A stretch of 64,000 nucleotides of DNA, taken from Herbaspirillum autotrophicum. Its GTDB lineage: Bacteria > Pseudomonadota > Gammaproteobacteria > Burkholderiales > Burkholderiaceae_D. How positions within the stretch are numbered: position 1 is the first letter of the stretch; the number at the start of each line of letters is the position of its first letter. The notes under the pieces were generated by a model that saw only the letters and a list, made by a program, of their open reading frames with translations, was not told the origin of the DNA and did not search any database. The DNA lies in the NCBI RefSeq assembly GCF_001189915.1, contig NZ_LFLS01000006.1, positions 62,001-126,000 on the forward strand. Direction: 5' to 3'. Positions 27,913-37,123 of this stretch are shown here, in pieces. The translations under genes were made by a program, and so were the position numbers.

Positions 27913-29258
27913 CACCGCTTACCCTTGGTTGCCTGTATGGCATTGTCACGATTCTCGTCATGTGTTCCGGCATGCCGATTGCCTTCGCGCTCGGCGTGGT
28001 GGCGACCGGCTTCATGTATTTCTTCATGCCGGCGTCTTCCCTCGATACCGTGACGCAAAACGTCTATGAAGAAATCGCCTCGATCACCTTGTTGTCGATT
28101 CCGCTGTTTATCCTGAAAGGCGCTGCGATAGGCAAATCGCCCGCCGGCAAGGATTTGTATTCAGCGATTCACGCCTGGCTCAACCGGGTTCCCGGTGGTC
28201 TCGGCATCGCCAACGTCTTTGCCTGCGCCTTGTTTGCGGCCATGGCTGGTTCCTCACCGGCGACTTGTTCGGCCATCGGCTCGGCAGGTATTCCGGAAAT
28301 GCGCCGGCGCGGTTATTCGCCCGGGTTTGCGGCCGGCATCATTGCTGCCGGCGGTACCCTCGGCATTCTGTTGCCACCGTCGATCACCATGATTCTGTAT
28401 GCGGTGGCTGCCGAGCAATCGCTGGGGCGCCTGTTTCTGGCCGGTATCGGTCCCGGCGTGTTGCTGGTGATCCTGTTTGCCGGCTATGCCGTGTATCGGG
28501 CGCGCAAGGAATACAAGATGGCGCATGCAATCTACCAAAGCGGCGGCCTCAAGTCGGCCTATCTGGATGATGAGCATTTCACGCTGGCGCAAAAGGTAGA
28601 AATGCTGCCGCGCGTGCTGCCGTTCCTGATCTTGCTGATCGGTGTCATGGTGGCGCTCTATGGCGGTCTGGCGACACCATCCGAAACGGCCGGCTTGGGC
28701 GCGTTGCTGGCGATCGTGCTGATTGCCGTGGTGTATCGCATCTACAAGCCGCGTGAACTGGTGCCATTCCTGAACTCGACCATCAAGGAATCAGGAATGC
28801 TGCTGCTGATCATCGGCATGTCGCTGCTGTACTCCTATGTGATGAGTTATCTGCACATCAGTCAGTCGGCGGCGCAGTGGGTGGTCGACATGCATCTGTC
28901 GAAGTGGCTGTTGCTGGCGGTGATTTTGCTGATGGTGATCGTGCTCGGCTTTTTCCTGCCGCCGGTATCGATTATCCTGATGACCGCGCCCATCATTTTG
29001 CCGCCGCTGCGGGAAGCCGGTTTCGACCTGATCTGGTTCGGTATCGTCATGACCGTGGTGATGGAAATGGGGTTGATTCATCCGCCGGTCGGACTCAATT
29101 TGTTTGTCATCAAGAATATCGCGCCTGACATTGCCTTGTCGGATGTGATCAAAGGAACCATCCCGTTCCTTGGTTTGATGTTTTTGGCAGTGGTGCTGCT
29201 GTGTCTGTTCCCGGGCATTGCCACCGGTTTGCCTGATATGTTGATGGGAGTAAAGTAA
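27909..29258 (+). CDS. TRAP transporter large permease subunit, DctM type
   Basis: A 449 aa membrane protein with about 11-12 hydrophobic helices and the DctM conserved parts: MCSGMPIAFALGVVA, SIPLFILKGAAIG, AAMAGSSPATCSAIGS, GGTLGILLPPSITMILYA, and near the end MGLIHPPVGLNLFVIKNIAP. ATG 27909 overlaps the small permease stop (ATGA). The stop abuts the mdcA start, so transport and decarboxylase genes are one operon. Confidence 0.92.
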   Translation: MTPLTLGCLYGIVTILVMCSGMPIAFALGVVATGFMYFFMPASSLDTVTQNVYEEIASITLLSIPLFILKGAAIGKSPAGKDLYSAIHAWLNRVPGGLGIANVFACALFAAMAGSSPATCSAIGSAGIPEMRRRGYSPGFAAGIIAAGGTLGILLPPSITMILYAVAAEQSLGRLFLAGIGPGVLLVILFAGYAVYRARKEYKMAHAIYQSGGLKSAYLDDEHFTLAQKVEMLPRVLPFLILLIGVMVALYGGLATPSETAGLGALLAIVLIAVVYRIYKPRELVPFLNSTIKESGMLLLIIGMSLLYSYVMSYLHISQSAAQWVVDMHLSKWLLLAVILLMVIVLGFFLPPVSIILMTAPIILPPLREAGFDLIWFGIVMTVVMEMGLIHPPVGLNLFVIKNIAPDIALSDVIKGTIPFLGLMFLAVVLLCLFPGIATGLPDMLMGVK

Positions 29259-30926
29259 ATGCCAAGCAGCGAGCGCGAGTGGAATCAGCGTCAGCAAAAC
29301 CGGGATGCGCGCCTGGCGCGCGCCGCCTCATCTTTGGGCGGCGCGCTCAACGGCAAACTGGTTGCGACTGAACGTATTGCTGATCTGTTCTACAGTGTGA
29401 TCGAGTCGGGTGACCGGGTGTGTCTGGAGGGCAATAACCAGAAGCAGGCCGATTTTCTGGCCAAGGCGCTGGCCGGACTCGATCCGGCGCGCTTGCATGA
29501 CTTGCATATGCTGTTTTCGGTGCTGGCCTTGCCGGAGCATCTGGACCTGTTCGAAAAGGGCATTGCCGCCAAGCTGGATTTTTCATTTTCCGGCCCGCAA
29601 GCCGGGCGGCTGGCCAAGCTGGCTTCGTCCGGCAAGCTCAACATCGGCGCGATTCATACTTATCTGGAATTGTTCGGCCGCTACTTCGTGGATCTGACGC
29701 CGCGGGTAGCGCTGGTCGCCGCGCAGGCAGCCGACCGCCACGGCAATCTGTACACCGGGCCGAATACCGAAGATACGCCGGCGATTGTGGAAGCAACCGC
29801 CTTCAGCAGCGGGATCGTGATTGCCCAGGTCAATGAAATTGTGGATGTCTTGCCGCGCATCGATATTCCGGCGGACTGGGTCAGTTATGTGATCAAGGCG
29901 CCGACGCCGCATTACATCGAACCGTTGTTTACGCGTGATCCGGCACAGATTTCAGAAATCCAGATCTTGATGGCGATGATGGCGATCAAGGGGATTTATG
30001 CCGAATACGAAGTGCAACGCCTCAATCACGGTATCGGTTTTGATACTGCCGCCATCGAGCTGATCTTGCCGACCTATGCCGCATCGCTCGGCCTGCGCGG
30101 CAAGATTTGCAAACACTGGGCATTGAATCCGCATCCGGCCCTGATTCCGGCAATTGAAGCGGGGTTTGTCGAATCGGTGCACTCCTTCGGTTCCGAACTG
30201 GGCATGGAAGACTACATCCGGGCCCGTCCTGACATCTTTTTCGTCGGTCCCGACGGTTCCATGCGCAGCAACCGCGCCTTTTCCCAGACGGCCGGGCATT
30301 ATGCCTGCGACATGTTCATCGGCTCTACCTTGCAGATCGATTTGCAGGGAAATTCCTCGACTGCGACGCTGGGCCGGATTGCCGGTTTCGGCGGCGCCCC
30401 CAACATGGGCGCCGATGCCCGTGGCCGGCGGCACGCCAGTCCGGCCTGGCTCAAAGCAGGGCAACAGGCACGCGCCGGCAAAAACACCATTCCGCGCGGT
30501 CAGAAACTGGTGGTGCAAACCGTGGAAACCTTCCGCGAGCACATGCAACCGGCCTTCGTCGAACGACTCGATGCCTGGCAACTGGCAGAACAGGCCAACA
30601 TGCCGATTCCGCCGGTCATGATTTACGGCGACGATGTGACCCATATTTTGACGGAAGAAGGCATCGCCAATCTGCTGCTGTGTCGCAGCGATGAAGAACG
30701 TGAACAGGCAATACGCGGTGTGGCCGGTTACACCCCGGTCGGACTCGGGCGCGACCGTCGCATGGTGGAAAACCTGCGCGACCGCGGCATTATCCGGCGT
30801 CCGGAAGACATGGGCATCGACAAGCGGCTGGCGACCCGCGATCTGTTGGCTGCCAAGAACATGAAAGATCTGGTGCGCGCGTCGGGTGGCTTGTATCACC
30901 CGCCGAAACGCTTCCGCAACTGGTAA
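29259..30926 (+). CDS. mdcA: Malonate decarboxylase alpha subunit (acyl-carrier transferase)
   Basis: Exchanges malonate for acetate on the acyl carrier protein MdcC, in the cytoplasmic biotin-independent malonate decarboxylase. The 555 aa length and sequence match MdcA: EREWNQRQQNRDARLARA at the start, VCLEGNNQKQADFLAKAL, NEIVDVLPRIDIPADWVSYV, CKHWALNPHPALIPAIE, VHSFGSELGMEDYIRARPD and IAGFGGAPNMGADARGRRHA. ATG 29259 directly follows the permease stop codon, with GGGAG 8 bp upstream. Seven mdc genes follow in one direction. Confidence 0.96.
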   Translation: MPSSEREWNQRQQNRDARLARAASSLGGALNGKLVATERIADLFYSVIESGDRVCLEGNNQKQADFLAKALAGLDPARLHDLHMLFSVLALPEHLDLFEKGIAAKLDFSFSGPQAGRLAKLASSGKLNIGAIHTYLELFGRYFVDLTPRVALVAAQAADRHGNLYTGPNTEDTPAIVEATAFSSGIVIAQVNEIVDVLPRIDIPADWVSYVIKAPTPHYIEPLFTRDPAQISEIQILMAMMAIKGIYAEYEVQRLNHGIGFDTAAIELILPTYAASLGLRGKICKHWALNPHPALIPAIEAGFVESVHSFGSELGMEDYIRARPDIFFVGPDGSMRSNRAFSQTAGHYACDMFIGSTLQIDLQGNSSTATLGRIAGFGGAPNMGADARGRRHASPAWLKAGQQARAGKNTIPRGQKLVVQTVETFREHMQPAFVERLDAWQLAEQANMPIPPVMIYGDDVTHILTEEGIANLLLCRSDEEREQAIRGVAGYTPVGLGRDRRMVENLRDRGIIRRPEDMGIDKRLATRDLLAAKNMKDLVRASGGLYHPPKRFRNW

Positions 30927-30991
30927 CGCCTGATGCTGGCCGGTTTTGCGCAGCATTCGCAGGCGATTTGACGAGAAGGTAGTGGTACATC

Positions 30992-31300
30992 ATGGAAACT
31001 CTGGTATTCCGTTTCGAAAACGGTCAGCGTCATTTGAAGGCAAGTCCGCAACTGGTCGGCGTGGTCAGTTCCGGCAACCTGGAAGTGTTGATCGAGCCGG
31101 CAGCGCTGAACGGTGCTTGCAGCATTGAAATCAAGACTGCCGCACGCGGCTTCGGCGCGATCTGGGAAGCGGTGATGGGCGACTTTCACAAACGCTGGCA
31201 ACTGGCCGATACGCGTATCGCCATCAATGACATGGGAGCCACACCGGCAGTCGTCAGTTTGCGACTGGATCAGGCGGTCGAAGCGATGGTGGCGCCATGA
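30992..31300 (+). CDS. mdcC: Malonate decarboxylase acyl carrier protein (delta subunit)
   Basis: Small carrier, 102 aa, which bears the 2'-(5''-phosphoribosyl)-3'-dephospho-CoA group through which acyl groups are shuttled. The attachment serine is in GVVSSGNLEVLIEP (about S27). The rest (FGAIWEAVMGDFHKRW, RIAINDMGATPAVVSLRLDQ) agrees with MdcC. The stop overlaps the mdcD start by ATGA. Confidence 0.95.
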   Translation: METLVFRFENGQRHLKASPQLVGVVSSGNLEVLIEPAALNGACSIEIKTAARGFGAIWEAVMGDFHKRWQLADTRIAINDMGATPAVVSLRLDQAVEAMVAP

Positions 31301-32190
31301 GCAGTTATCTGGAAGCGAATGCGCGCGAACGCATGGCACAGATCCTCGATGCCGGCAGCTTTACCGAATTTCTGCCGCCGGCGGCGCGCATCGTCAGTCC
31401 GCATTTGGGGCAACTGGATGCGCCGGTGTCATTCGATGACGGCGTCATGGTCGGGCTGGGTTTGCTGGGCGGCCAGAAGGTGGCGGCAGCAGCGCAGGAA
31501 GGCGGCTTCATGGGCGGCGCTGTAGGCGAAGTCCATGGTGCCAAACTGGTGGGTTTGCTCAAGCGTGCAGTGCAGGAACAGGTGGCGGCAGTCGTTCTGC
31601 TGCTGGAAACCGGCGGTGTGCGTTTGCATGAAGCCAATGCCGGCCTCATCGCGGTATCCGAAGTCATGCGTGCCGTGCTCGATACGCGCGCTGCCGGCAT
31701 TCCGGTGATTGTGTTGGTCGGCGGCGCCAACGGTTGTTTCGGCGGCATGGGCATCGTCGCCCGTTGCGCCAATAGCGTGATCATGTCGGAAGAAGGGCGG
31801 TTGGCCATGTCCGGACCGGAAGTGATTGAAACCGCCAACGGCGTGGAAGAATTCGATTCGCGCGACCGCGCGCTGGTGTGGCGCACCACCGGCGGCAAGC
31901 ATCGTTATTTGCTGGGCGATTGCCAGGCGCTGGTGGCGGACGATACGACGGCATTCCGCGATGCGGTCTTGCAAGCCATGCAAAGCCTGAGCGGCAGCCA
32001 CAGTGGTCTGACGCTGGCGGCATTGGAAGCAGAACAGGCCATGCTGAGCAAGCGCTTGACTGCGTTCGGCGATGCCGAAGACCCGGCCGATATCTGGAGC
32101 CGGCTCGGGATTGCGCAAGCGGCACAATTGCCGATGCTGGAAGCAGAGCCGTTTGTGGCGTTGACGGCAGCCTATCGGATCAAGGAGTGA
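31297..32190 (+). CDS. mdcD: Malonate decarboxylase beta subunit
   Basis: Carboxyltransferase-like (crotonase fold) subunit which, with MdcE, decarboxylates malonyl-S-carrier. The 297 aa product shows ARERMAQILDAGSFTEFLPP, GGFMGGAVGEVHGAKLVGLL, LLLETGGVRLHEANAGLIA and VGGANGCFGGMGIVA, the oxyanion-type loops of MdcD. Coupled to mdcC by ATGA and followed by mdcE after 2 bp. Confidence 0.95.
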   Translation: MSSYLEANARERMAQILDAGSFTEFLPPAARIVSPHLGQLDAPVSFDDGVMVGLGLLGGQKVAAAAQEGGFMGGAVGEVHGAKLVGLLKRAVQEQVAAVVLLLETGGVRLHEANAGLIAVSEVMRAVLDTRAAGIPVIVLVGGANGCFGGMGIVARCANSVIMSEEGRLAMSGPEVIETANGVEEFDSRDRALVWRTTGGKHRYLLGDCQALVADDTTAFRDAVLQAMQSLSGSHSGLTLAALEAEQAMLSKRLTAFGDAEDPADIWSRLGIAQAAQLPMLEAEPFVALTAAYRIKE

Positions 32191-32192
32191 GC

Positions 32193-32909
32193 ATGGAATG
32201 GCAACCACTGGCGCAGGCGCTGTTTCCGCAAGGCTACAGCATCAGCGCAAAAGAGAATTTCCTGAGCGGTACGGCGCAAGTCGAAGGCGCGACCGTCAGC
32301 ATCGTCGGCACTACCGGACATACACCGATCGGGGTGGAGATCGCCTTGCTGCAGGCGCAGGCGATTTTACAGACGGTGCGGGAACATCCCGGCCGTGCCA
32401 TCGTGATTCTGGTCGATACGCAGGGGCAGCGTTTGCGGCATCGTGACGAAATGCTCGGCATCAACAGCTACATGGCGCATCTTGGTAAGTGTATCGAACT
32501 GGCGCGGCGGCAGGGTCATCGCATCATCGGCCTGGTTTATGACCAGGCCTTGTCGGGCGGCTTCATCACCAGCGGGCTGATGGCCGATGCCTGCTATGCC
32601 TTGCCGGATGCAACGATTCGCGTGATGGGCTTGCCTGCCATGGCGCGCATTACCAAAGTGCCGGAAGAAACGTTGGTCGAACTGGCCAAGAGCAATCCGG
32701 TCTTTGCACCGGGGCCGGAAAACTATAAACGCATGGGCGGCGTAGCCGATATCTGGAGCGGTGATCTGGCAGCGGCGCTGGCGCAGGCTGTCCAGACTGC
32801 CAGTGCAGTGGACGAGCGGGCTGCACTGGGTCTGGCACGCGGTGGCCGCAACTGGTCGCAGCGGGTAGTGACGGCGATTGTCACGAACAGCGATGTTGCC
32901 CCGGCATAA
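32193..32909 (+). CDS. mdcE: Malonate decarboxylase gamma subunit
   Basis: Partner of MdcD in the decarboxylation step. ATG 32193 (238 aa) is chosen because the product then starts at the usual MdcE N-terminus; a longer open frame runs back into mdcD and is rejected. Seen: LVDTQGQRLRHRDEMLGINS, YDQALSGGFITSGLMAD, IRVMGLPAMARITKVPEE and NPVFAPGPENYKRMGGV. The 3' end overlaps mdcG by 17 bp. Confidence 0.94.
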   Translation: MEWQPLAQALFPQGYSISAKENFLSGTAQVEGATVSIVGTTGHTPIGVEIALLQAQAILQTVREHPGRAIVILVDTQGQRLRHRDEMLGINSYMAHLGKCIELARRQGHRIIGLVYDQALSGGFITSGLMADACYALPDATIRVMGLPAMARITKVPEETLVELAKSNPVFAPGPENYKRMGGVADIWSGDLAAALAQAVQTASAVDERAALGLARGGRNWSQRVVTAIVTNSDVAPA

Positions 32910-33591
32910 TCTGGTCTGGCTGTCTGCCGTCGGCTGGCAGCAGGCGCTGGCGCAGGCTGCACCATCGGACCGTGCGGCACTGATGCAATGGCAGGCGCAG
33001 GATTGGCCGGCGATAGTGCGGCGTCACGATGCAGATGCCGGACCCGGTCAGTTGTGCCTGGGCGTGGCCTTGCCGCCCGACCGCAACGGCCATAAACGGC
33101 GCATCGCGCTGCGCGTATCGCATGCCGGTGTGACCCGACAACTGGCAGCGCTGAGTCTGGACCAGGTGGTGCAGGGCAGTGCTGTCATCAATGCGCCCGC
33201 CATTCCTGCAGCGTGGCGGGAACATCTGCCATTGTTGTTGCAGGAGTTGCGGCAATTGCCAGCGACATTGACGCTGGCCGTATATGGCTCATTCGCCCTG
33301 CAAGTACTGACCGGGCAGCCCTATGTGCAAGCCTCCTCCGATATTGATGTGTTGTTGCGTCCGATCTCGGTGCCGCAGTTGCAGGCGACACTGGCCTTGC
33401 TGATCCGTCATGCAGCATGGTTGCCGCTGGATGGCGAACTGGTGTTTCCCGGTGAATTGGCGGTGGCGTGGAAAGAATGGGCCAGAGCGACAAGCGCGGA
33501 CCGGGTGCTGGTAAAACGTGCCGCCGACGTAGTTTTGATGCGGGTTGATGCACTACTGGCGACACTTGCAGTGACGACATGCGCAGCCTGA
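32893..33591 (+). CDS. mdcG: Malonate decarboxylase holo-[acyl-carrier] synthase (nucleotidyltransferase)
   Basis: Transfers the prosthetic group from triphosphoribosyl-dephospho-CoA to apo-MdcC. The 232 aa product (from ATG 32893; an in-frame TTG lies 15 bp earlier) has the nucleotidyltransferase pattern VYGSFALQVLTGQPY followed by SSDIDVLLRP, with the Gly-Ser and Asp-x-Asp metal ligands, and the late Lys/Asp segment VLVKRAADVVLMR. It overlaps mdcE at the start and mdcB by 13 bp at the end. Confidence 0.92.
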   Translation: MLPRHNLVWLSAVGWQQALAQAAPSDRAALMQWQAQDWPAIVRRHDADAGPGQLCLGVALPPDRNGHKRRIALRVSHAGVTRQLAALSLDQVVQGSAVINAPAIPAAWREHLPLLLQELRQLPATLTLAVYGSFALQVLTGQPYVQASSDIDVLLRPISVPQLQATLALLIRHAAWLPLDGELVFPGELAVAWKEWARATSADRVLVKRAADVVLMRVDALLATLAVTTCAA

Positions 33592-34532
33592 ACGCCTCTC
33601 CATCTGCCGGCCACAGGCAACCGGTGTTGTCAGCCGTCGGCTTATCCGCGTCAACCGGTCGCCGTGACGCTGTTGCGATGCGTGATTTCTGTCGCCGGCT
33701 GGCACGTCAGGCGGTGCGCAGCCTGTATCAGGAGCTGACGCTTTATCCCAAGCCGGGGCTGGTGTCGCTGGTCGATAATGGCAGTCATCACGATATGAAT
33801 GCTGCGACTTTCATGCGTAGTCTGTTTTCCTTGCGCCATTATTTCCGCTTGATTGCCGAGGCCGGGGTCGCCGCTGCATCATTCACGGAATTGAAGCGGC
33901 TGGGTGTGGCCGCCGAGCAGCGCATGTTGCTGGCGACTGCCGGCGTCAACACCCATCGCGGCGCCATTTTCAGTCTCGGCATGCTGTGCGCGGCGATGGC
34001 CGCCTGTCATGCGCAAGGGATTGCGCTGTCACCGCCGGCGATCAGAGCGGTGTTGTTGTTGCATTGGGGCGAAGCGCTGGCGCAGCATACCGATGTCGTT
34101 GCGGTCGCCACCGACACCCGACTCAGCAACGGTTTGCAAGTGGCGGTGCAGCATGCGGTTGGCGGCGCGCGGGAAGAAGCCGCTCTGGGATTTCCGGCTC
34201 TGTTCGAGATTGCGCTGCCGCACATGCAGGCAGCACTGGCTGCCGGACGTGATTGGGAGCACGCCAAGATTGATGGTTTTTTCATTTTGATGGCGCACGT
34301 CAGCGACACTAACATCTATCATCGTGGCGGCGCCGGCGGGATGGCGGTAGTGCGCGGGGCCAGTCACCGTTTCCTTGCCGCCGGCGGTACCGGCAATCCG
34401 CACTGGATGGCGCTGGCGCTGGCAAGTCATCACGAATTTGTGAGGCTGCGGCTGTCGCCGGGTGGCGCTGCTGATTTGCTGGCAGCGTGTTGTTTGCTGC
34501 AACAGATATGCCAGCAAGAGATGGCGGCATGA
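33579..34532 (+). CDS. mdcB: Triphosphoribosyl-dephospho-CoA synthase MdcB
   Basis: Makes the precursor of the MdcC prosthetic group from ATP and dephospho-CoA, like CitG. Key features are LYQELTLYPKPGLVSLVDNG, SHHDMNAATFMRSLFSLRHY, AGVNTHRGAIFSLGMLCAAM and ISDTN-like HVSDTNIYHRGGAGGMAVV. With ATG 33579 the product is 317 aa; an internal ATG at 33678 would give 284 aa, closer to the family, so the first 33 residues are uncertain. Confidence 0.92.
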   Translation: MRSLNASPSAGHRQPVLSAVGLSASTGRRDAVAMRDFCRRLARQAVRSLYQELTLYPKPGLVSLVDNGSHHDMNAATFMRSLFSLRHYFRLIAEAGVAAASFTELKRLGVAAEQRMLLATAGVNTHRGAIFSLGMLCAAMAACHAQGIALSPPAIRAVLLLHWGEALAQHTDVVAVATDTRLSNGLQVAVQHAVGGAREEAALGFPALFEIALPHMQAALAAGRDWEHAKIDGFFILMAHVSDTNIYHRGGAGGMAVVRGASHRFLAAGGTGNPHWMALALASHHEFVRLRLSPGGAADLLAACCLLQQICQQEMAA

Positions 34533-35461
34533 CGGCGCGTCTGGCGATTCTGTGTCCGGGGCAAGGCGGGCAGCATGCCGGGATGTTCGATCTGGCATTG
34601 GCTGATGCGCGTGGCCGCGCAGCTCTGGAAGCCTGTGCGCTTGAGTCGCGCTGCGGCCAACCGTTGACGGCATTGCTGGCGGATGACCGGCACCTGTTTG
34701 CCAATCGCTATGCCCAGGCATTGGTGGCGGCATCGTCACTGGCGATGTGGGCCATGCTCAAAGATGAATTGCCGGCGCCGGCATTGGTGGCGGGCTACAG
34801 CATCGGCGAACTGAGCGCATACGGCGTGGCCGGCGCGCTGCCGGTGCCGCAAGTGATCGCCGCTGCGGCGCAGCGCGCGCAATATATGGATGATTGCCTG
34901 CATACTGAACCGCAACAAGGATTGCTGGCGCTCAGTGGTATTGACGCCGCGACGGTGCGCCGGCAATTGCAGGGACAATCGGCCTGGATTGCCATCGAAA
35001 CCGGATTTGACAGCATGATCATCGGTGGCAATCACGCTGCGCTGGCGTCGATGCAACCGCAATGGCGAGCCGGCGGTGCCCGGGTCAGCCCGCTGCCGGT
35101 CGGCATTGCCTCGCATACGCCACTGATGGCGGCGGCGCAGATACCATTCACCGCCATGCTCAGGACGCTGGACTGGCAAGTGCCGCTAGTGCGCGTGGCG
35201 GAGGGGATTTCGGGACAACTGATCGATACCGTGGCGGCCGCGCAAAGCAGCTTGTCGCGTCAATTGACGGAACCGATTCAGTGGGCCGCCTGCATGGATG
35301 CCTGCGCCGAGCAGGGCATTACGGTGGCGCTGGAACTGGGGCCGGGCGCCGCCTTGTCGCGCATGTTGCGTGAGCGCCATCCGGCCATTGCCTGTCGCTC
35401 CATGCAGGATTTTCGCAGCAGCGCAGGTGCCTTGCGCTGGCTGACGACGCAACTGGAATAA
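34529..35461 (+). CDS. mdcH: Malonyl-CoA:ACP transacylase MdcH
   Basis: Charges the malonate decarboxylase carrier with malonyl from malonyl-CoA, the priming step. ATG 34529 overlaps the mdcB stop (ATGA) and gives 310 aa that begin directly at the acyltransferase fold, ARLAILCPGQGGQHAGMF. The active-site serine is in VAGYSIGELSAYG, where GYS replaces the GHS of FabD; this is usual for MdcH. The catalytic histidine lies in GIASHTPLM. Last of the mdc genes. Confidence 0.93.
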   Translation: MTARLAILCPGQGGQHAGMFDLALADARGRAALEACALESRCGQPLTALLADDRHLFANRYAQALVAASSLAMWAMLKDELPAPALVAGYSIGELSAYGVAGALPVPQVIAAAAQRAQYMDDCLHTEPQQGLLALSGIDAATVRRQLQGQSAWIAIETGFDSMIIGGNHAALASMQPQWRAGGARVSPLPVGIASHTPLMAAAQIPFTAMLRTLDWQVPLVRVAEGISGQLIDTVAAAQSSLSRQLTEPIQWAACMDACAEQGITVALELGPGAALSRMLRERHPAIACRSMQDFRSSAGALRWLTTQLE

Positions 35462-35502
35462 GCAGATTGAACCGCAGGCCGGTCTCGGCTTACACTGGCA
35501 GC

Positions 35503-36111
35503 ATGTCCGCTCTTTCTTCTCCCGACACCACGACGGCAAATACCGGCTATTGCGGCATTTTGCTGGCCGCCGGCACAGGTTCGCGCTTTGATCCGGCCGG
35601 CGTTGACAACAAACTGTTGGCGATACCGGCCGATCTGCAGCAAGCGATAGTGTTGACTGCCGCCGCCAACCTGCTGCAAACGGTGCCGGTGCTGGCGGTA
35701 TGCCGGACCCCGTTGCTGGTGCCGGGATTGACGGCAGCCGGTTGCACCGCGCTGATCTGCACTGAAGCCGGGCTGGGCATGAGCGCATCGCTCAAGTATG
35801 GTTTGCAGCATGCCGCGCAAGCGCAGGGGTGGATCATTGCGCTGGGTGACATGCCTTACGTCAAACCTTCGACGTATGCCGGCTTGCTGGCGGCATTGAA
35901 GGATGGCGTCGATATTGCGGTGCCGGTTTATCAGGGACAACGCGGCAATCCGGTGGCGTTCAGCCGGCGTCACTGGTCACGTCTGATGGCCCTCGAAGGC
36001 GACCGTGGCGGGCGGCAATTGCTCAAGGAATTTCCGGTGCAGGAAATTCCGGTCAACGATCCCGGCATTCACCGGGATATCGATACCCGCGACGACCTGC
36101 ACTGCCGCTGA
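35503..36111 (+). CDS. MobA/MocA-like molybdopterin nucleotidyltransferase
   Basis: A 202 aa nucleotidyltransferase. It has the GlmU/MobA start ILLAAGTGSRFDPAG, the loop EAGLGMSASLKYGLQ, and the metal-binding ALGDMPYVKPSTY, followed by RGNPVAFSRRHW. This is closest to the CTP:molybdopterin cytidylyltransferase (MocA) type that serves xanthine dehydrogenase-family enzymes. ATG 35503 is preferred over a TTG at 35467. It lies 41 bp after mdcH and converges with the xdhC-like gene, which supports a joint role in molybdoenzyme maturation. No molybdenum hydroxylase genes are in the window. Confidence 0.85.
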   Translation: MSALSSPDTTTANTGYCGILLAAGTGSRFDPAGVDNKLLAIPADLQQAIVLTAAANLLQTVPVLAVCRTPLLVPGLTAAGCTALICTEAGLGMSASLKYGLQHAAQAQGWIIALGDMPYVKPSTYAGLLAALKDGVDIAVPVYQGQRGNPVAFSRRHWSRLMALEGDRGGRQLLKEFPVQEIPVNDPGIHRDIDTRDDLHCR

Positions 36112-36118
36112 ATCCCGC

Positions 36119-37123
36119 TTATTTGACGATACAAGGCGCCGATCCGCTGTCTTCGGTCCGCATCACATGGCTTTGTTTGATTTCGACGCCGTTTCGTATG
36201 GCCGTCATTTCAGCCAGAATCGCAATCGCGATTTCCGGGGGCGTGCGCGCACCGAGATGCAGGCCGACCGGGCCGTGCAGCTTGTCGATTTCAGCCGGAC
36301 TGATGTCGAACAAGGTGAGTCGCTCACGGCGCCGTGCATGGTTGGTGCGGGAGCCGATGGCGCCGATATAGAAGGCCGCCGATTTCAGTGCTTCCAGCAA
36401 TGCCATGTCATCGAGTTTCGGATCGTGGGTCAGGGTCACCACTGCGCTGTGCGAATCCAGTTGCAGACGCAGCAATAAATCGTCCGGCATTTCACGCGAC
36501 AATTCGACGCCGGCGACATCCCATTCATCCAGGTATTCCGGACGCGGATCGCACACGATCACGTGATAATCCAGCGCCAGCGCAAATTGGGCGACGTAGC
36601 GCGACATATGCGCGGCACCGATGATGATGAGCCGGTAGCGCGGGCCGTGCTGGGTCTGCAGCCGGCCATCCGCCAGCCGGGTCTGGCTGCCGCTGGTGCC
36701 GGCCTTGATGGTGGCGATACTGGTAGCGAGATCAAGCGTGCGGGTAACCAGCAAACCCTGGCTGATTGCGGCCAGCAATTCCGGCAACGCGGAATGGGCT
36801 GATACCGGCTCCATCACCAGCGCCAGCGTGCCGCCGCATGGCAGTCCGAAACGATGTGCTTCGTCGGCATTGAGGCCGTAACGCAATTCGAATGGCGTGG
36901 TCTGACGCAGTTCGCCGCTTTGCACCCGCTGAATCAGATCGTCTTCGACGCAGCCGCCGGAAACCGAACCACGGACATGACCATCGGCGCGAATCGCCAT
37001 CATGGAACCTATCGGACGCGGTGCCGAACCCCAGGTATGGACCACGGTGCCGAGCAACACATAGTGGCCCTCATCATGCCAGCGCTGAGCGGCGGCAAGA
37101 ACTTCGAAGTCGATGGATTCCAT
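36119..37123 (-). CDS. XdhC/CoxI-family molybdenum enzyme maturation protein
   Basis: A 334 aa protein of the XdhC/CoxI family, which inserts or sulfurates the molybdenum cofactor. The N-terminal domain shows GTVVHTWGSAPRPIGSMMAI and GSVSGGCVEDDLIQRV (conserved Cys). The C-terminal Rossmann-like domain has LIIIGAAHMSRYVAQFALAL, VTLTHDPKLDDMALLEAL and IGAIGSRTNHARRRERL, then GLHLGARTPPEIAIAILAE. Convergent with the MobA-like gene 7 bp away. Confidence 0.9.
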   Translation of the reverse strand: MESIDFEVLAAAQRWHDEGHYVLLGTVVHTWGSAPRPIGSMMAIRADGHVRGSVSGGCVEDDLIQRVQSGELRQTTPFELRYGLNADEAHRFGLPCGGTLALVMEPVSAHSALPELLAAISQGLLVTRTLDLATSIATIKAGTSGSQTRLADGRLQTQHGPRYRLIIIGAAHMSRYVAQFALALDYHVIVCDPRPEYLDEWDVAGVELSREMPDDLLLRLQLDSHSAVVTLTHDPKLDDMALLEALKSAAFYIGAIGSRTNHARRRERLTLFDISPAEIDKLHGPVGLHLGARTPPEIAIAILAEMTAIRNGVEIKQSHVMRTEDSGSAPCIVK

